From Arthrobacter sp. (GTDB lineage Bacteria; Actinomycetota; Actinomycetes; Actinomycetales; Micrococcaceae), in NCBI GenBank assembly GCA_026393275.1, contig JAPLAM010000075.1, positions 1 through 46,342 of the forward strand: a stretch of DNA of 46,342 bases, in the 5' to 3' direction. Made by a program: the position numbers and the translations under genes. Every line of letters starts with the position of its first letter. Position 1 is the stretch's first letter. The notes under the pieces are model-generated. The model saw only the letters and a program-made list of their open reading frames with translations, had not been told where the DNA came from and did not search any database. Below are positions 17,372 through 24,940 of this stretch, piece by piece.

Positions 17372-17453
17372 GCGACCAGCCTAGACCGCGGGTCTGACGG
17401 TCACACGGGGTCCGGCTTAGCGATTGGTGCGCGTGGACGGCTCGGCCGGGTGC

Positions 17454-18038
17454 TCAGCCGACGGCGGACGCGGTCAGGCGTTCGCCGTTGAGGTATTCGA
17501 GCTCCCAGCCGTCGACGGGGTGGTGGTGAGCCAGGTTCAGCACTGCATTGTCGATGCTCGGCAGCGTGCGGTCGAGTGCGAGGCCGAGGCTCAAGCGGAT
17601 GAGGGTGCCATGCGCGACCACCAAGACGCGGCGGCCGCTGAACTCCTCGGCCAGGGTCTCGAAGGCAGCCAGCCCGCGGGCGGCTGCCTCGTCGTCGCTC
17701 TCAGCACCGCGAAACCCGCCCGGGATGCGCAGAGCCTCCAGCTCGGGTCCCGCCTGCATGCCCTCGGCCGGCCCGAACGAGCGTTCGGTGAGCTCCGGCA
17801 CGCGGCGCGCCACGCTGAGCCCAAGCCCTCCGGCGATCAGGTCCGCCGTTTCAGCAGCCCGGCTCAGTGGCGAGGAAACCATCACGTCCCACTCGTACCC
17901 GGCCAGGGCGTCGACGGCGTCGTGCGCCTGGCCGCGGCCGACGTCGTTCAGCGGAATGTCGCTGGATCCCTGCAGCCGGCGCTGCGCATTCCAGTCGGTC
18001 TGGCCATGGCGGATGAGTGCGAGGGTTGTGAGGGTCAT
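17454..18038 (-). CDS. Histidine phosphatase (phosphoglycerate mutase-like) family protein
   Basis: The 194-residue enzyme has the branch-2/branch-1 core: the RHGQTDWN motif with the phospho-accepting His near residue 11, SSPLSRAAETADL with a phosphate-binding Arg, ELTERSFGPAEG with the acid/base Glu, and VVAHGTLIRL with the second catalytic His. It should dephosphorylate a small phosphometabolite; the exact substrate is not predictable. The gene stands alone on the - strand, 83 bases from the membrane-protein gene. Confidence 0.87.
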   Translation of the reverse strand: MTLTTLALIRHGQTDWNAQRRLQGSSDIPLNDVGRGQAHDAVDALAGYEWDVMVSSPLSRAAETADLIAGGLGLSVARRVPELTERSFGPAEGMQAGPELEALRIPGGFRGAESDDEAAARGLAAFETLAEEFSGRRVLVVAHGTLIRLSLGLALDRTLPSIDNAVLNLAHHHPVDGWELEYLNGERLTASAVG

Positions 18039-18440
18039 GGTTCCATTCTGCCGTGGGCTGGGCGCTGGCCGGGACGGGGGAGTCAGGAAGCCCGCGGTGC
18101 TTTCCGGCAGACATTCCCTGTCTAGTCCACGTTCCGGAACGGGCTGCAGCCCCAGTGCCGTCTAAAATGCAGGCTGTTCGGGACAAGCGACTGACTGCCG
18201 AATGTAAGGAGTCGATCAGGAGGACCGAGCCATAAATTCACAGGTTCCCTTCGGATGGGACGGATCGGGCAATCAACGACTTCAGGTAACGAAGCGCTAG
18301 CTGTGGCCGATAGTCATGGTGGATGTATGAGTTCGTCCTACGCGAAGTAGCGAGCGTGAGTTCGGCCCGCCGTAGCGAGTGCAGCCCAGCTATCTTCCCA
18401 TTTGGCTTCTCCAAGTGGGGACTAACCAATAGGAGAATCA
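18039..18440. other. Intergenic stretch without a recognisable gene
   Basis: About 400 bases separate the phosphatase from the DUF4234 gene, which are divergent. I see no RNA gene or credible protein. The right half (18240-18440) is AT-richer than its neighbours, has a short tandem-like echo (GTAGCGAG twice near 18347 and 18374), and ends in the AGGAG box of the next gene. It probably carries the promoters of both genes. Confidence 0.4.
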
Positions 18441-18770
18441 TTGAAGCCGCGCAGTATTGCAGCCCCGCTACTTTTGCCTTTCGTCACTCTCGGTATTTAC
18501 TCGCTTGTTTGGAGTGTCAAGACTAAGACTGAGATGAATCAAACCGGGACATCCATCCCCACGGCTTGGCTCCTCATAGTGCCGATCGCAAACATTGTCT
18601 GGCTGTGGAAATACTCGGTAGGCGTTGAACTGTTCACCCGCAGGGGCCTCGGTCGCCATGCGGCCTTCTGGCTGATGTTGCTCCTTGGCCTCATCGGCCA
18701 CGCCGTGGTCCAGAGTAAATTCAACAAGGCGATCCAGGGTGCACCTGCGGAGAAATTGGTAGCGGTCTAA
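18441..18770 (+). CDS. DUF4234-like small membrane protein
   Basis: The 109-residue product has three membrane segments (IAAPLLLPFVTLGIYSLVW; TAWLLIVPIANIVWLWKY; AAFWLMLLLGLIGHAVVQ) in the pattern of DUF4234 proteins, where a helix of the GIYSLVW type is followed by a charged Lys-rich loop (SVKTKTEMNQ). It uses a TTG start with AGGAG at 18431-18435, six bases upstream, which makes the start credible. The function of the family is unknown. Confidence 0.75.
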   Translation: MKPRSIAAPLLLPFVTLGIYSLVWSVKTKTEMNQTGTSIPTAWLLIVPIANIVWLWKYSVGVELFTRRGLGRHAAFWLMLLLGLIGHAVVQSKFNKAIQGAPAEKLVAV

Positions 18771-18775
18771 CGCCC

Positions 18776-18842
18776 GGTCCTGAGGGTGAGAGCCGGATCG
18801 CGTTACGACTGCTGCCGAAACGGGCAAGCGACACTCAGGACC
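18776..18842. repeat. Imperfect 12-bp inverted repeat between convergent genes
   Basis: GGTCCTGAGGGT at 18776-18787 pairs with ACACTCAGGACC at 18831-18842 (11 of 12). The 43-base interior is itself able to fold weakly. It lies between the DUF4234 stop and the alpha-glucosidase remnant. It may be a long terminator hairpin or a small mobile palindrome; no T-run follows. Confidence 0.45.
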
Positions 18843-18882
18843 AACGTTCAGCGAAGGAAGGTGCACGGCTTGGGAACGGGTC

Positions 18883-19575
18883 TCAGCCCCGCAGCACCCA
18901 AGCCGCGTTGTTCGGCTGCAGCCAGCCGTCCTCGACCAACGGCGGCGCGCTGAGAAGCGCCGTGCTGGCGGGCAGCCGCACCCGTTCGGTGCCTATCGCG
19001 ACGGCGACCAGAAAGTCCTTGTTGCGCTCGCAGATCAGAAGGTTCCCGTTCTCGACGCGGCAGCCACCGCCGTCACCCGCGGTGAAGACCTCGTTCTGCC
19101 ACAGCTGCCGCCGCCGTTCCGGCGCCGCCTTGGCGAGGTTCAGGGCGGACCCGGCGTCCTGTTCCTGCACTTCGATGGCGTAGCTGCCCCAGTCTGTGGG
19201 GATGGTAAGCCATGACTTTGGCGACGGCCGCAACGGTGACGGCGACGGCGACGTGCCCAGCGAGAACCCGTGGTTCAACGCGGGGTCCGCGGTCCAGGGT
19301 CACCGAGCGGACAATGTCGTGGTTCTCCAGCGCCCAGCTCGGGGTGGCGCCGTGCAGTTGGCGGGCAGGTTCGAGCTCGTTTCCGACGGCGGCCCAGGAC
19401 TCCGGCTCCCAGCAGAGCTTCACAAACGCGAACGCGAAGGCCGCTGGGCACGATCATGGCCTGGTACGTGTTGATCCAGCCGATGTCGGTGAAGAGGCGC
19501 AACAGCGGCACCGGGAAGAGTCGTTCGCTGTTTAGCATCAGGGCCGAGACGCTGATTCCGTGAGCGTTCGACGAC
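18883..19575 (-). pseudogene. Alpha-glucosidase (GH13) remnant joined to a sugar ABC permease fragment
   Basis: Three frames on the - strand must be stitched together. From about 19550 to 19455 the sequence reads like the middle of a MalG-type permease (PLLRLFTDIGWINTYQAMIV). From about 19450 to 19200 another frame reads AFAFVKLCWEPESWAAV, then GATPSWALENHDIVRSVT, which resembles the late catalytic domain of actinobacterial alpha-glucosidases (the SWxLxNHDxxR region with the conserved NHD). From about 19215 to the TGA at 18883 a third frame gives PTDWGSYAIEVQEQDAG ... LLSAPPLVEDGWLQPN, the C-terminal beta domain of the same enzymes. Permease then alpha-glucosidase is a usual operon order, so one large deletion plus frameshifts explains the scar. 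None of the pieces could be functional. Confidence 0.65.
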
Positions 19576-19688
19576 GGCAAGCCGGTTTGGTTACCGTGCC
19601 CGCGGTGGCGCGGCTCTCCATGGCTGCCGCGGCGGCAGCACGACCCGCGATTGAAGTCACGAGTAGCGCCCCAAAAGCTTGTCCGCCG

Positions 19689-21359
19689 CTAGCCCGCCAC
19701 CGCCGCCTTTGCCTCCTGCTTGGCCGCCATCCACTCGCTCAGCCACGGGGCCCGGACGCTCGACGTGATCCGGCAGTCGGCCACGAAGGTTCCCTTGGCG
19801 CCGGCGTCGATCCAGTCCTGGAGCGCGGAAAGGTCCGCCAGGGAGCGGATGATCGCGGATTCGGCACCGAGCGCGCGGGCGATGCCGCTGAAGTCCACCT
19901 CGGGGATCAGCATGGGCTTTTCGGTCAGGCCTTGGGAGCCGTACTGGTGGATTTCGGCTCCGTAGGCGGCATCGTTGTAGATCACCACGACGGCGCTGCT
20001 GGCCGCACCGATCAGCGATTCGAGGTCAGACAATCCCATCAGGAGACCGCCGTCGCCGGAGGCCAGCACCACGGTGCGGCCGTCCTCCACCGCACGGGCT
20101 GCCCCGACGGCGCTGGCCAGTCCCAGCCCGATGGCCTGGAACGCGGTCCCCACCATGACCAGGTCCTGGGGCCTCGGGATGCGCCAGTACATGGGCGCCC
20201 AGCCGACGAAGTGCCCGCCGTCCTGGACCACCGTGCGGCGCTCCGGCAGCACCGTATCCAGTGCCCTGGCAAGGGAGCGCGGGTCCAGCCGGCCGTCCGG
20301 CGTCTCCGCTGAGCCGGGATGGTGGGCCGGTCCCTCCGACAGGCGTTTGCGGGCTTCCGCGCGCCACGCTTCCGAGCGCGTGTCCGCCGGAACGCCGCCT
20401 TCGAGCATCCCCAGGATGCGTCCAGCAGCAGTCTTCACGTCCGCGCTGACGAACGTGTCCACCCGGGGGTGCGTCGGCTGCAGGGCGGTGTCGATCTGGA
20501 TGACCGTGGTGTCCGGGCCGAGAAGGTGCCCGAACCGCATGGTGAAGGGGCTCAGGCTTGCCCCGGCCACGAGGACCACATCGGCCTCACCCATGAGCCC
20601 GGCCGCGGTGTCCGTGCCGAAGCCGCCCGCGACGCCGAGGTACCCGGCGCCCTCGAGGAGGTTCAGCGCCAGAGCGGTTCCGGCGGTCAGCGCGCCCAAG
20701 CGGTCGGCGAGCTCCCGGAGTTCCGGGCCGGCGCCGGCGAGATGTGCGCCGCGGCCGGCGAGGATCAGCGGCCGCTTCGCCCCGGCGAGCAGGCGCGCTA
20801 CCTGCCCCAGGTCGCCGTCGACGTCGTCACTCCCCGCCGGTGCCAGCGGCGCTGGAAGCTCTTCCTCCTCAGCTTCCAGGGCTGCGAGGTCGTAAGGAAT
20901 GGCGATCACGACGGCGGTTCGCTTAGTGAGCGCGTATTCCACCGCCTGCTGCGTGATGGAGCCCGCGGCGTCGCGGGTGACGGTGAAGGTGGCGGCGCCG
21001 AGGCCCGCGGCGATGGCCGCCTGGTCCACGTCCTGGGGCCGGGTGCCGCTACTCGGAGCGTCCCCGGTGACCAGCACCACCGGGATTTGTGCCTGGACGG
21101 CCTCCGCGAGGGCGGTGAGTGCGTTGGTGTAGCCGGGGCCGTAGGTGGTGGTGCCCGCTGCGAGGCGTCCTGACGTCCGGTAGTAGGCGTCGGCCGCGGC
21201 GATGGCGGCGCCTTCATGGCGGACGGCGGAGAAGCGGAGGCCCAGCTTTTCCGCGGCGTCCAGGAAGTAGACGTTTCCGTTGCCCATGACGCCGAAGACA
21301 TCGTCAAGATAGCGGCTGAGAACCTGCGCCACGCGGCCGGAGACGGTAAGTGAAGTCAT
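19689..21359 (-). CDS. Thiamine-pyrophosphate-dependent decarboxylase/acetolactate-synthase-like enzyme
   Basis: The ~556-residue protein has the three-domain architecture of the AHAS/pyruvate-decarboxylase family. The cofactor-activating Glu is in SAVRHEGAAIAAADA (E49). The central domain includes KRPLILAGRGAHLAGA. The TPP/Mg motif begins at GDGGLLMG (~435) and ends at the conserved Asn in VVIYNDAAYGAE. I chose the ATG at 21359 because family similarity begins right after it (SLTVSGRVAQVLSRYLDDVFGVMG); the frame is open about 100 bases further. There is no clear ribosome-binding site. With the neighbouring aminotransferase, permease and Lrp gene it may decarboxylate the 2-oxoacid from amino-acid transamination. 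No small AHAS subunit gene is present, which argues against valine biosynthesis. Confidence 0.8.
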   Translation of the reverse strand: MTSLTVSGRVAQVLSRYLDDVFGVMGNGNVYFLDAAEKLGLRFSAVRHEGAAIAAADAYYRTSGRLAAGTTTYGPGYTNALTALAEAVQAQIPVVLVTGDAPSSGTRPQDVDQAAIAAGLGAATFTVTRDAAGSITQQAVEYALTKRTAVVIAIPYDLAALEAEEEELPAPLAPAGSDDVDGDLGQVARLLAGAKRPLILAGRGAHLAGAGPELRELADRLGALTAGTALALNLLEGAGYLGVAGGFGTDTAAGLMGEADVVLVAGASLSPFTMRFGHLLGPDTTVIQIDTALQPTHPRVDTFVSADVKTAAGRILGMLEGGVPADTRSEAWRAEARKRLSEGPAHHPGSAETPDGRLDPRSLARALDTVLPERRTVVQDGGHFVGWAPMYWRIPRPQDLVMVGTAFQAIGLGLASAVGAARAVEDGRTVVLASGDGGLLMGLSDLESLIGAASSAVVVIYNDAAYGAEIHQYGSQGLTEKPMLIPEVDFSGIARALGAESAIIRSLADLSALQDWIDAGAKGTFVADCRITSSVRAPWLSEWMAAKQEAKAAVAG

Positions 21360-21477
21360 GCAGGGAATCATGTGGCCTGGTTCACATATTGGCAAGAAGG
21401 CTGAGTTGGGTTGGGACATTTGGCAGTATGGTGCGGCGAACCTGAAAATCTGCACGCTTGTGGTGCCCGTTAGCCGA

Positions 21478-21981
21478 TCAGCTGGAAGGTCGGGATTCCT
21501 GCTCCGACAGCCGGCTCAGGAGGCCGTCGTAGCGGGGCGGCATGAGTTCCAGCACGGAAATGGCCGTGCTGGTCCGTTGGATCCCCTCGATTTCCAGGAT
21601 CTCGTTGGTGATGCGGTAGAGATCGGCCGTACTGCGTGCCACCACCTTGGCCATGAGGTCCGCATCCCCCGTGGTGGCATGCACCTCGATGACCTCCGGG
21701 ATCGCGGCGAGACCGTCTTCCACCGCGCCTGTCCGGGTCTGGCTGATGGACAGGGAGAGGAAGGCCATCAGGTCATAACCCAGCGCGGCGGGATCCAGCC
21801 TGCGGCTGAAGGAGCGGAGGGCGCCGCTGCGCTCGAGCCGTGCCAGTCGGGCGTGGACCGTGTTCCGTGCGACGCCGAGCGTCCGCGAGAGCGCCAGGGC
21901 GCTGGCTTCGGGTTCCTTGTCGAGGGCCAGGATGATCCTGCCGTCGAGGGAATCCAGGGTGCGGGGGTTCGGGATGGTCAT
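21478..21981 (-). CDS. Lrp/AsnC-family transcriptional regulator
   Basis: The 167-residue product has the usual two domains: an AsnC-type helix-turn-helix (residues ~10-60, LDGRIILALDKEPEASALAL and LGVARNTVHARLARLERSG) and a RAM effector domain (~70-155, MAFLSLSISQ, VIEVHATTGDADLMAKVVA). It lies between the TPP enzyme (same strand, 118 bases on) and the divergent aminotransferase, 93 bases away. This is the classical layout of a local amino-acid-responsive regulator. The inverted repeat at 22041-22060 is a plausible binding site. Confidence 0.9.
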   Translation of the reverse strand: MTIPNPRTLDSLDGRIILALDKEPEASALALSRTLGVARNTVHARLARLERSGALRSFSRRLDPAALGYDLMAFLSLSISQTRTGAVEDGLAAIPEVIEVHATTGDADLMAKVVARSTADLYRITNEILEIEGIQRTSTAISVLELMPPRYDGLLSRLSEQESRPSS

Positions 21982-22040
21982 ATTTTCACCACAGACAGTA
22001 GATGTTGAGCAGAAGTCCCAATGAGTTGAGGGTATCTTGC

Positions 22041-22060
22041 ATTGTGGGCCGAGTCACAAT
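22041..22060. promoter_or_regulatory. ATTGTG-N8-CACAAT inverted repeat, candidate Lrp operator
   Basis: The 6-base arms ATTGTG (22041-22046) and CACAAT (22055-22060) are exact inverted copies and lie 14 bases before the aminotransferase ATG, in the 93-base divergent region. Lrp/AsnC proteins bind degenerate palindromes of about this size. The position overlaps the likely promoter of the aminotransferase gene. Confidence 0.5.
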
Positions 22061-22074
22061 CATGATCGTTCCTC

Positions 22075-23190
22075 ATGACCCGTGATCAGATCCTCACCGC
22101 ACCGGACACTGCGCTTCCCACCCTTCGTGGCGCGGTGGCCGGACTTCCGCCCTACGTCCCGGGCCGGCGCAGCGCCGGCCTGGACATTGCTGCCCTCGCC
22201 AGCAACGAAAGCCACTACGAACCGCTGCCCGCTGCCACCGCTGCGGTGGCCGCAGCGGCCGGCACCATGAACCGCTACCCGGACAGTGCCGCCGTCGAAC
22301 TCCGTGAACGGATTGCCCGCCACCTCGGCATCGCGGCCGGAGAGGTGGCGGTGGGACCCGGCAGCGTCGGCGTCCTGCAGCAGATCATCACCGGCCTGTG
22401 CGACGCCGGGGATGAAGTGATCTTCGCGTGGCGCTCCTTCGAGGCTTACCCCATCCTGGTGGAGCTCGCAGGCGCCCAACCGGTCCGAATCCCGCTGGAC
22501 GACGCCGAGGGCCACGACCTCGACGCCATGGCCGCGGCCGTCACTGACCGCACGAAAGTTATCCTGCTCTGCACCCCCAACAACCCCACCGGCGTACCGA
22601 TCAGCCATGAACGCATCGAGGCCTTCCTGCAAGCCGTCCGCTCCGACATCCTTGTGGTGATCGACGAGGCCTACGTGGAATACGCCGAAGCGGGCAGCGG
22701 CCCCGACTCCCTGGCGCTCTACCGCCAGTACCCGAACGTCTGCATCCTGCGCACCTTCTCGAAGGCGTACGGACTCGCCGGCCTGCGCGTGGGATACGCC
22801 GTGGCCTCGCCCGCCATCGCCGAGGGACTGCGCCGGACCGCCCTGCCCTTCTCCGTGAGCGCGCTGGCCCAGAAGGCTGCCATCGCGTCGCTGGAGGCCG
22901 GAGAGGAGATGGAAGCGCGGGTGACCGCCGTCAAACAGGAACGCGCCCGGATGGCCGCGCAGCTGGAAGCCCAGGGCTGGAAACTGCCGCCGAGCCAGGG
23001 CAACTTCCTGTGGATCCGCGCGGATGAGCTGCTCCAGGCGAGGCTGGTGGACGCGTTTGACCGCGCGGGCATCCTGGTCCGGGCGTACCAGGGAGACGGC
23101 GTGCGGATCACCGTTGCCAGCCCCGCCTCCAACGACCGCGTGCTCCGGGTTTTGGAAGCCCACGCTGCCTCAACCAATCGACTGACCTGA
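22075..23190 (+). CDS. Histidinol-phosphate/aromatic aminotransferase family protein
   Basis: The 371-residue PLP enzyme is of the HisC-like class I/II group: LASNESHYEPLP, MNRYPDSAAVELRERIA, CTPNNPTGVP, the VVIDEAYVEYAE segment with the PLP Asp/Tyr, the Schiff-base Lys in FSKAYGLAGLRVGYA (K230), and VRAYQGDGVRITV with the carboxylate Arg. Actinobacterial enzymes of this type often act on aromatic amino acids rather than histidinol phosphate. The setting, with a permease, a TPP enzyme and Lrp and no his genes, supports a catabolic or aromatic transaminase. The ATG at 22075 has no good ribosome-binding site; leaderless or weak initiation is possible. Confidence 0.85.
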   Translation: MTRDQILTAPDTALPTLRGAVAGLPPYVPGRRSAGLDIAALASNESHYEPLPAATAAVAAAAGTMNRYPDSAAVELRERIARHLGIAAGEVAVGPGSVGVLQQIITGLCDAGDEVIFAWRSFEAYPILVELAGAQPVRIPLDDAEGHDLDAMAAAVTDRTKVILLCTPNNPTGVPISHERIEAFLQAVRSDILVVIDEAYVEYAEAGSGPDSLALYRQYPNVCILRTFSKAYGLAGLRVGYAVASPAIAEGLRRTALPFSVSALAQKAAIASLEAGEEMEARVTAVKQERARMAAQLEAQGWKLPPSQGNFLWIRADELLQARLVDAFDRAGILVRAYQGDGVRITVASPASNDRVLRVLEAHAASTNRLT

Positions 23191-23228
23191 AACTCCACTC
23201 CGTCCCACCTACATTCAGAGGACTCTCC

Positions 23229-24641
23229 ATGGAACAACAGACAAAGACGTCTGGCCGCGCACTGGGCGCCGCACTCAAACCCCGCCAGCTCACCATGATG
23301 GGCCTGGGAAGCGCCATCGGCGCGGGCCTGTTCATCGGCTCCGGCGCCGGCATCCAGGCTGCCGGCCCGGCAGTGCTGATCTCCTACCTCGTGGCCGGCA
23401 CCCTGATCATCCTGGTGATGTGGGCCCTCGGCGAGATGGCCGCCGCCAATCCGGACAGCGGTGCCTTCTCCGTCTATACCGCCAAGGCCTACGGGCCGGT
23501 GGCCGGTGCCACGGTGGGCTGGCTCTGGTGGATCCAGCTCGTGGTGGTCATCGCGGCCGAAGGACTCGGTGCGGCCGGCCTGCTGGCCACCATCTTCCCG
23601 GCGCTGCCGGTGTGGCTGATGGCATTTGTGTTCATCGTGGTGCTCACCGCCGTGAACCTCACCAGCGTGAAGAACTTCGGCGAGTTCGAGTTCTGGTTCG
23701 CCCTGCTCAAGGTGGCTGCCATCGTGGGATTCCTCCTGGTGGGCGCTGCCCTGCTCTTCGGCTGGCTGCCGGGCGTGCAGTCGCCGGGCCTGACCAACTT
23801 CACCGGCGCCGGATTCGCTCCCAGCGGATTCGCCGGGATTGCCACGGCACTCTTCGTGGTGGCGTTCGCGTTCGGCGGCACCGAGATCGTGTCCGTGGCG
23901 GCAGCTGAGACCGCTGAGCCGGCCCGCAGTGTGAAGAAGGCGGTCCGGACGGTGCTGTGGCGCATCCTCATCTTCTACATCGGCGCCATCTTCGTGATCG
24001 CGGCGGTGGTTCCCGTGGGTTCGGCGGGGCTGAAGAGCCCGTTTGCCGCCGTGCTGGACGCCGCCGGCATGCCCGGCGCGGCCACTGCCATCACCCTGGT
24101 GGCTGTGGCGGCACTGCTTTCCGCGCTCAACGCCAACCTCTACGGCGCCTCCCGGATGGCGTACTCCCTCGCGGAGCGCGGTGAGGCTCCGCGCCTGCTG
24201 GCTTCCGTGTCCAAGGCCCGGGTTCCGGTTGTCGCAGTCCTGGCCAGCGTCGCTTTCGGCGTGGTCACGGTAGTGCTGGAGTTGGCTTTCCCGGAGAAAG
24301 TCCTTCCCGTGCTGCTCAACATTGTGGGCTCGACGTGCCTGCTGGTGTGGACGTCCGCGCTCCTCGCCCAGCTCGCGCTGCGCCTCCGGGCCGATCGCGA
24401 GGGAACGGCGCTTCCCCTGCGGATGCCGGGCTTCCCGTGGCTCACGGTGTTTGGTCTGGTGATTCTCGCGGCGATCTTCACAGTGGGCTTCATCGGCGAG
24501 GATTCCCGTCCCCAGCTCCTGAGCACCTTCGGCCTCGTGGCACTTCTGGCGTCGGCGAACTGGCTGCACCACCGGAACGGGAAGGTTTCGCCGCTTGTGG
24601 AATCTGCGGATAGTGCCAAGCAGCCGGTGCTCGTCGACTGA
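23229..24641 (+). CDS. APC-superfamily amino-acid permease (GabP/AroP type)
   Basis: The 470-residue protein has about 12 membrane segments and the amino-acid/polyamine/organocation family landmarks: LKPRQLTMMGLGSAIGAGLF with the helix-1 break, GEMAAANPDSGAFSVYTAKA, and FAFGGTEIVSVAAAET with the helix-6 break. It probably imports the amino acid processed by the aminotransferase 38 bases upstream, with which it should form one transcript. An AGAGGA box stands ahead of the ATG. A strong GC hairpin follows at 24677. Confidence 0.9.
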   Translation: MEQQTKTSGRALGAALKPRQLTMMGLGSAIGAGLFIGSGAGIQAAGPAVLISYLVAGTLIILVMWALGEMAAANPDSGAFSVYTAKAYGPVAGATVGWLWWIQLVVVIAAEGLGAAGLLATIFPALPVWLMAFVFIVVLTAVNLTSVKNFGEFEFWFALLKVAAIVGFLLVGAALLFGWLPGVQSPGLTNFTGAGFAPSGFAGIATALFVVAFAFGGTEIVSVAAAETAEPARSVKKAVRTVLWRILIFYIGAIFVIAAVVPVGSAGLKSPFAAVLDAAGMPGAATAITLVAVAALLSALNANLYGASRMAYSLAERGEAPRLLASVSKARVPVVAVLASVAFGVVTVVLELAFPEKVLPVLLNIVGSTCLLVWTSALLAQLALRLRADREGTALPLRMPGFPWLTVFGLVILAAIFTVGFIGEDSRPQLLSTFGLVALLASANWLHHRNGKVSPLVESADSAKQPVLVD

Positions 24642-24676
24642 AATCAGGTGCTTGAACGGCAGTTGAGCACGCGAAG

Positions 24677-24703
24677 GGCGCGTCCGGTCTGGCCGGGCGC
24701 GCC
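24677..24703 (+). terminator. Strong GC hairpin after the amino-acid permease
   Basis: GGCGCG-T-CCGG pairs with CCGG-G-CGCGCC around a 5-base TCTGG loop. The stem is very stable, but no T-run follows. It lies 36 bases past the permease stop and is the last feature of the metabolic part of the window. Confidence 0.5.
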
Positions 24704-24940
24704 GTCCGCGCTGGGTGTGCAGGGGAGGCCGTGGTGAGCATGAGATCGGCCAGTGACGGGACGCGTCGTAGGCTGCCTGCTTGCCGGGCCGTCAGAAAGG
24801 TACAGGGCTACTTTTGGGCAGGCGGCAGTCGCTTGGTCGACAAATCTGCACGCGCCGCGACCTGCCAGGCCTGGATCCATGAATACAATCACCAAGATCT
24901 ATAGCGTCATCGTGAGATTCTCACCTGTGCGCGCGACTTC
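24704..24940. other. Junction between metabolic DNA and the defence-type island
   Basis: With the hairpin before it, this ~300-base gap has no recognisable gene, tRNA or integrase. Near its right end GTGAGA-T-TCTCAC (24912-24924) forms a palindrome, and TTCTCACC occurs twice (24918-24925 and 24938-24945), the second running into the stop of the next gene. This could be an insertion or recombination junction. No target-site duplication is visible within the window because the other end of the island lies outside it. Confidence 0.3.

Noticed and set aside
19689..21359. Acetolactate synthase large subunit for branched-chain amino-acid synthesis
   Set aside because: There is no small regulatory subunit or ilv gene next to it, and the context is a regulator-transaminase-permease group.
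22062..22085. A seven-codon leader peptide ahead of the aminotransferase (starting ATGATCGTTCCT)
   Set aside because: It has no ribosome-binding site, no run of regulatory codons and no attenuator hairpin; chance explains it.
22719..24572. A 617-codon open frame on the - strand
   Set aside because: It runs antisense to the aminotransferase and the APC permease, both unmistakable; its translation is His/Gly/Glu-rich and has no conserved pattern.
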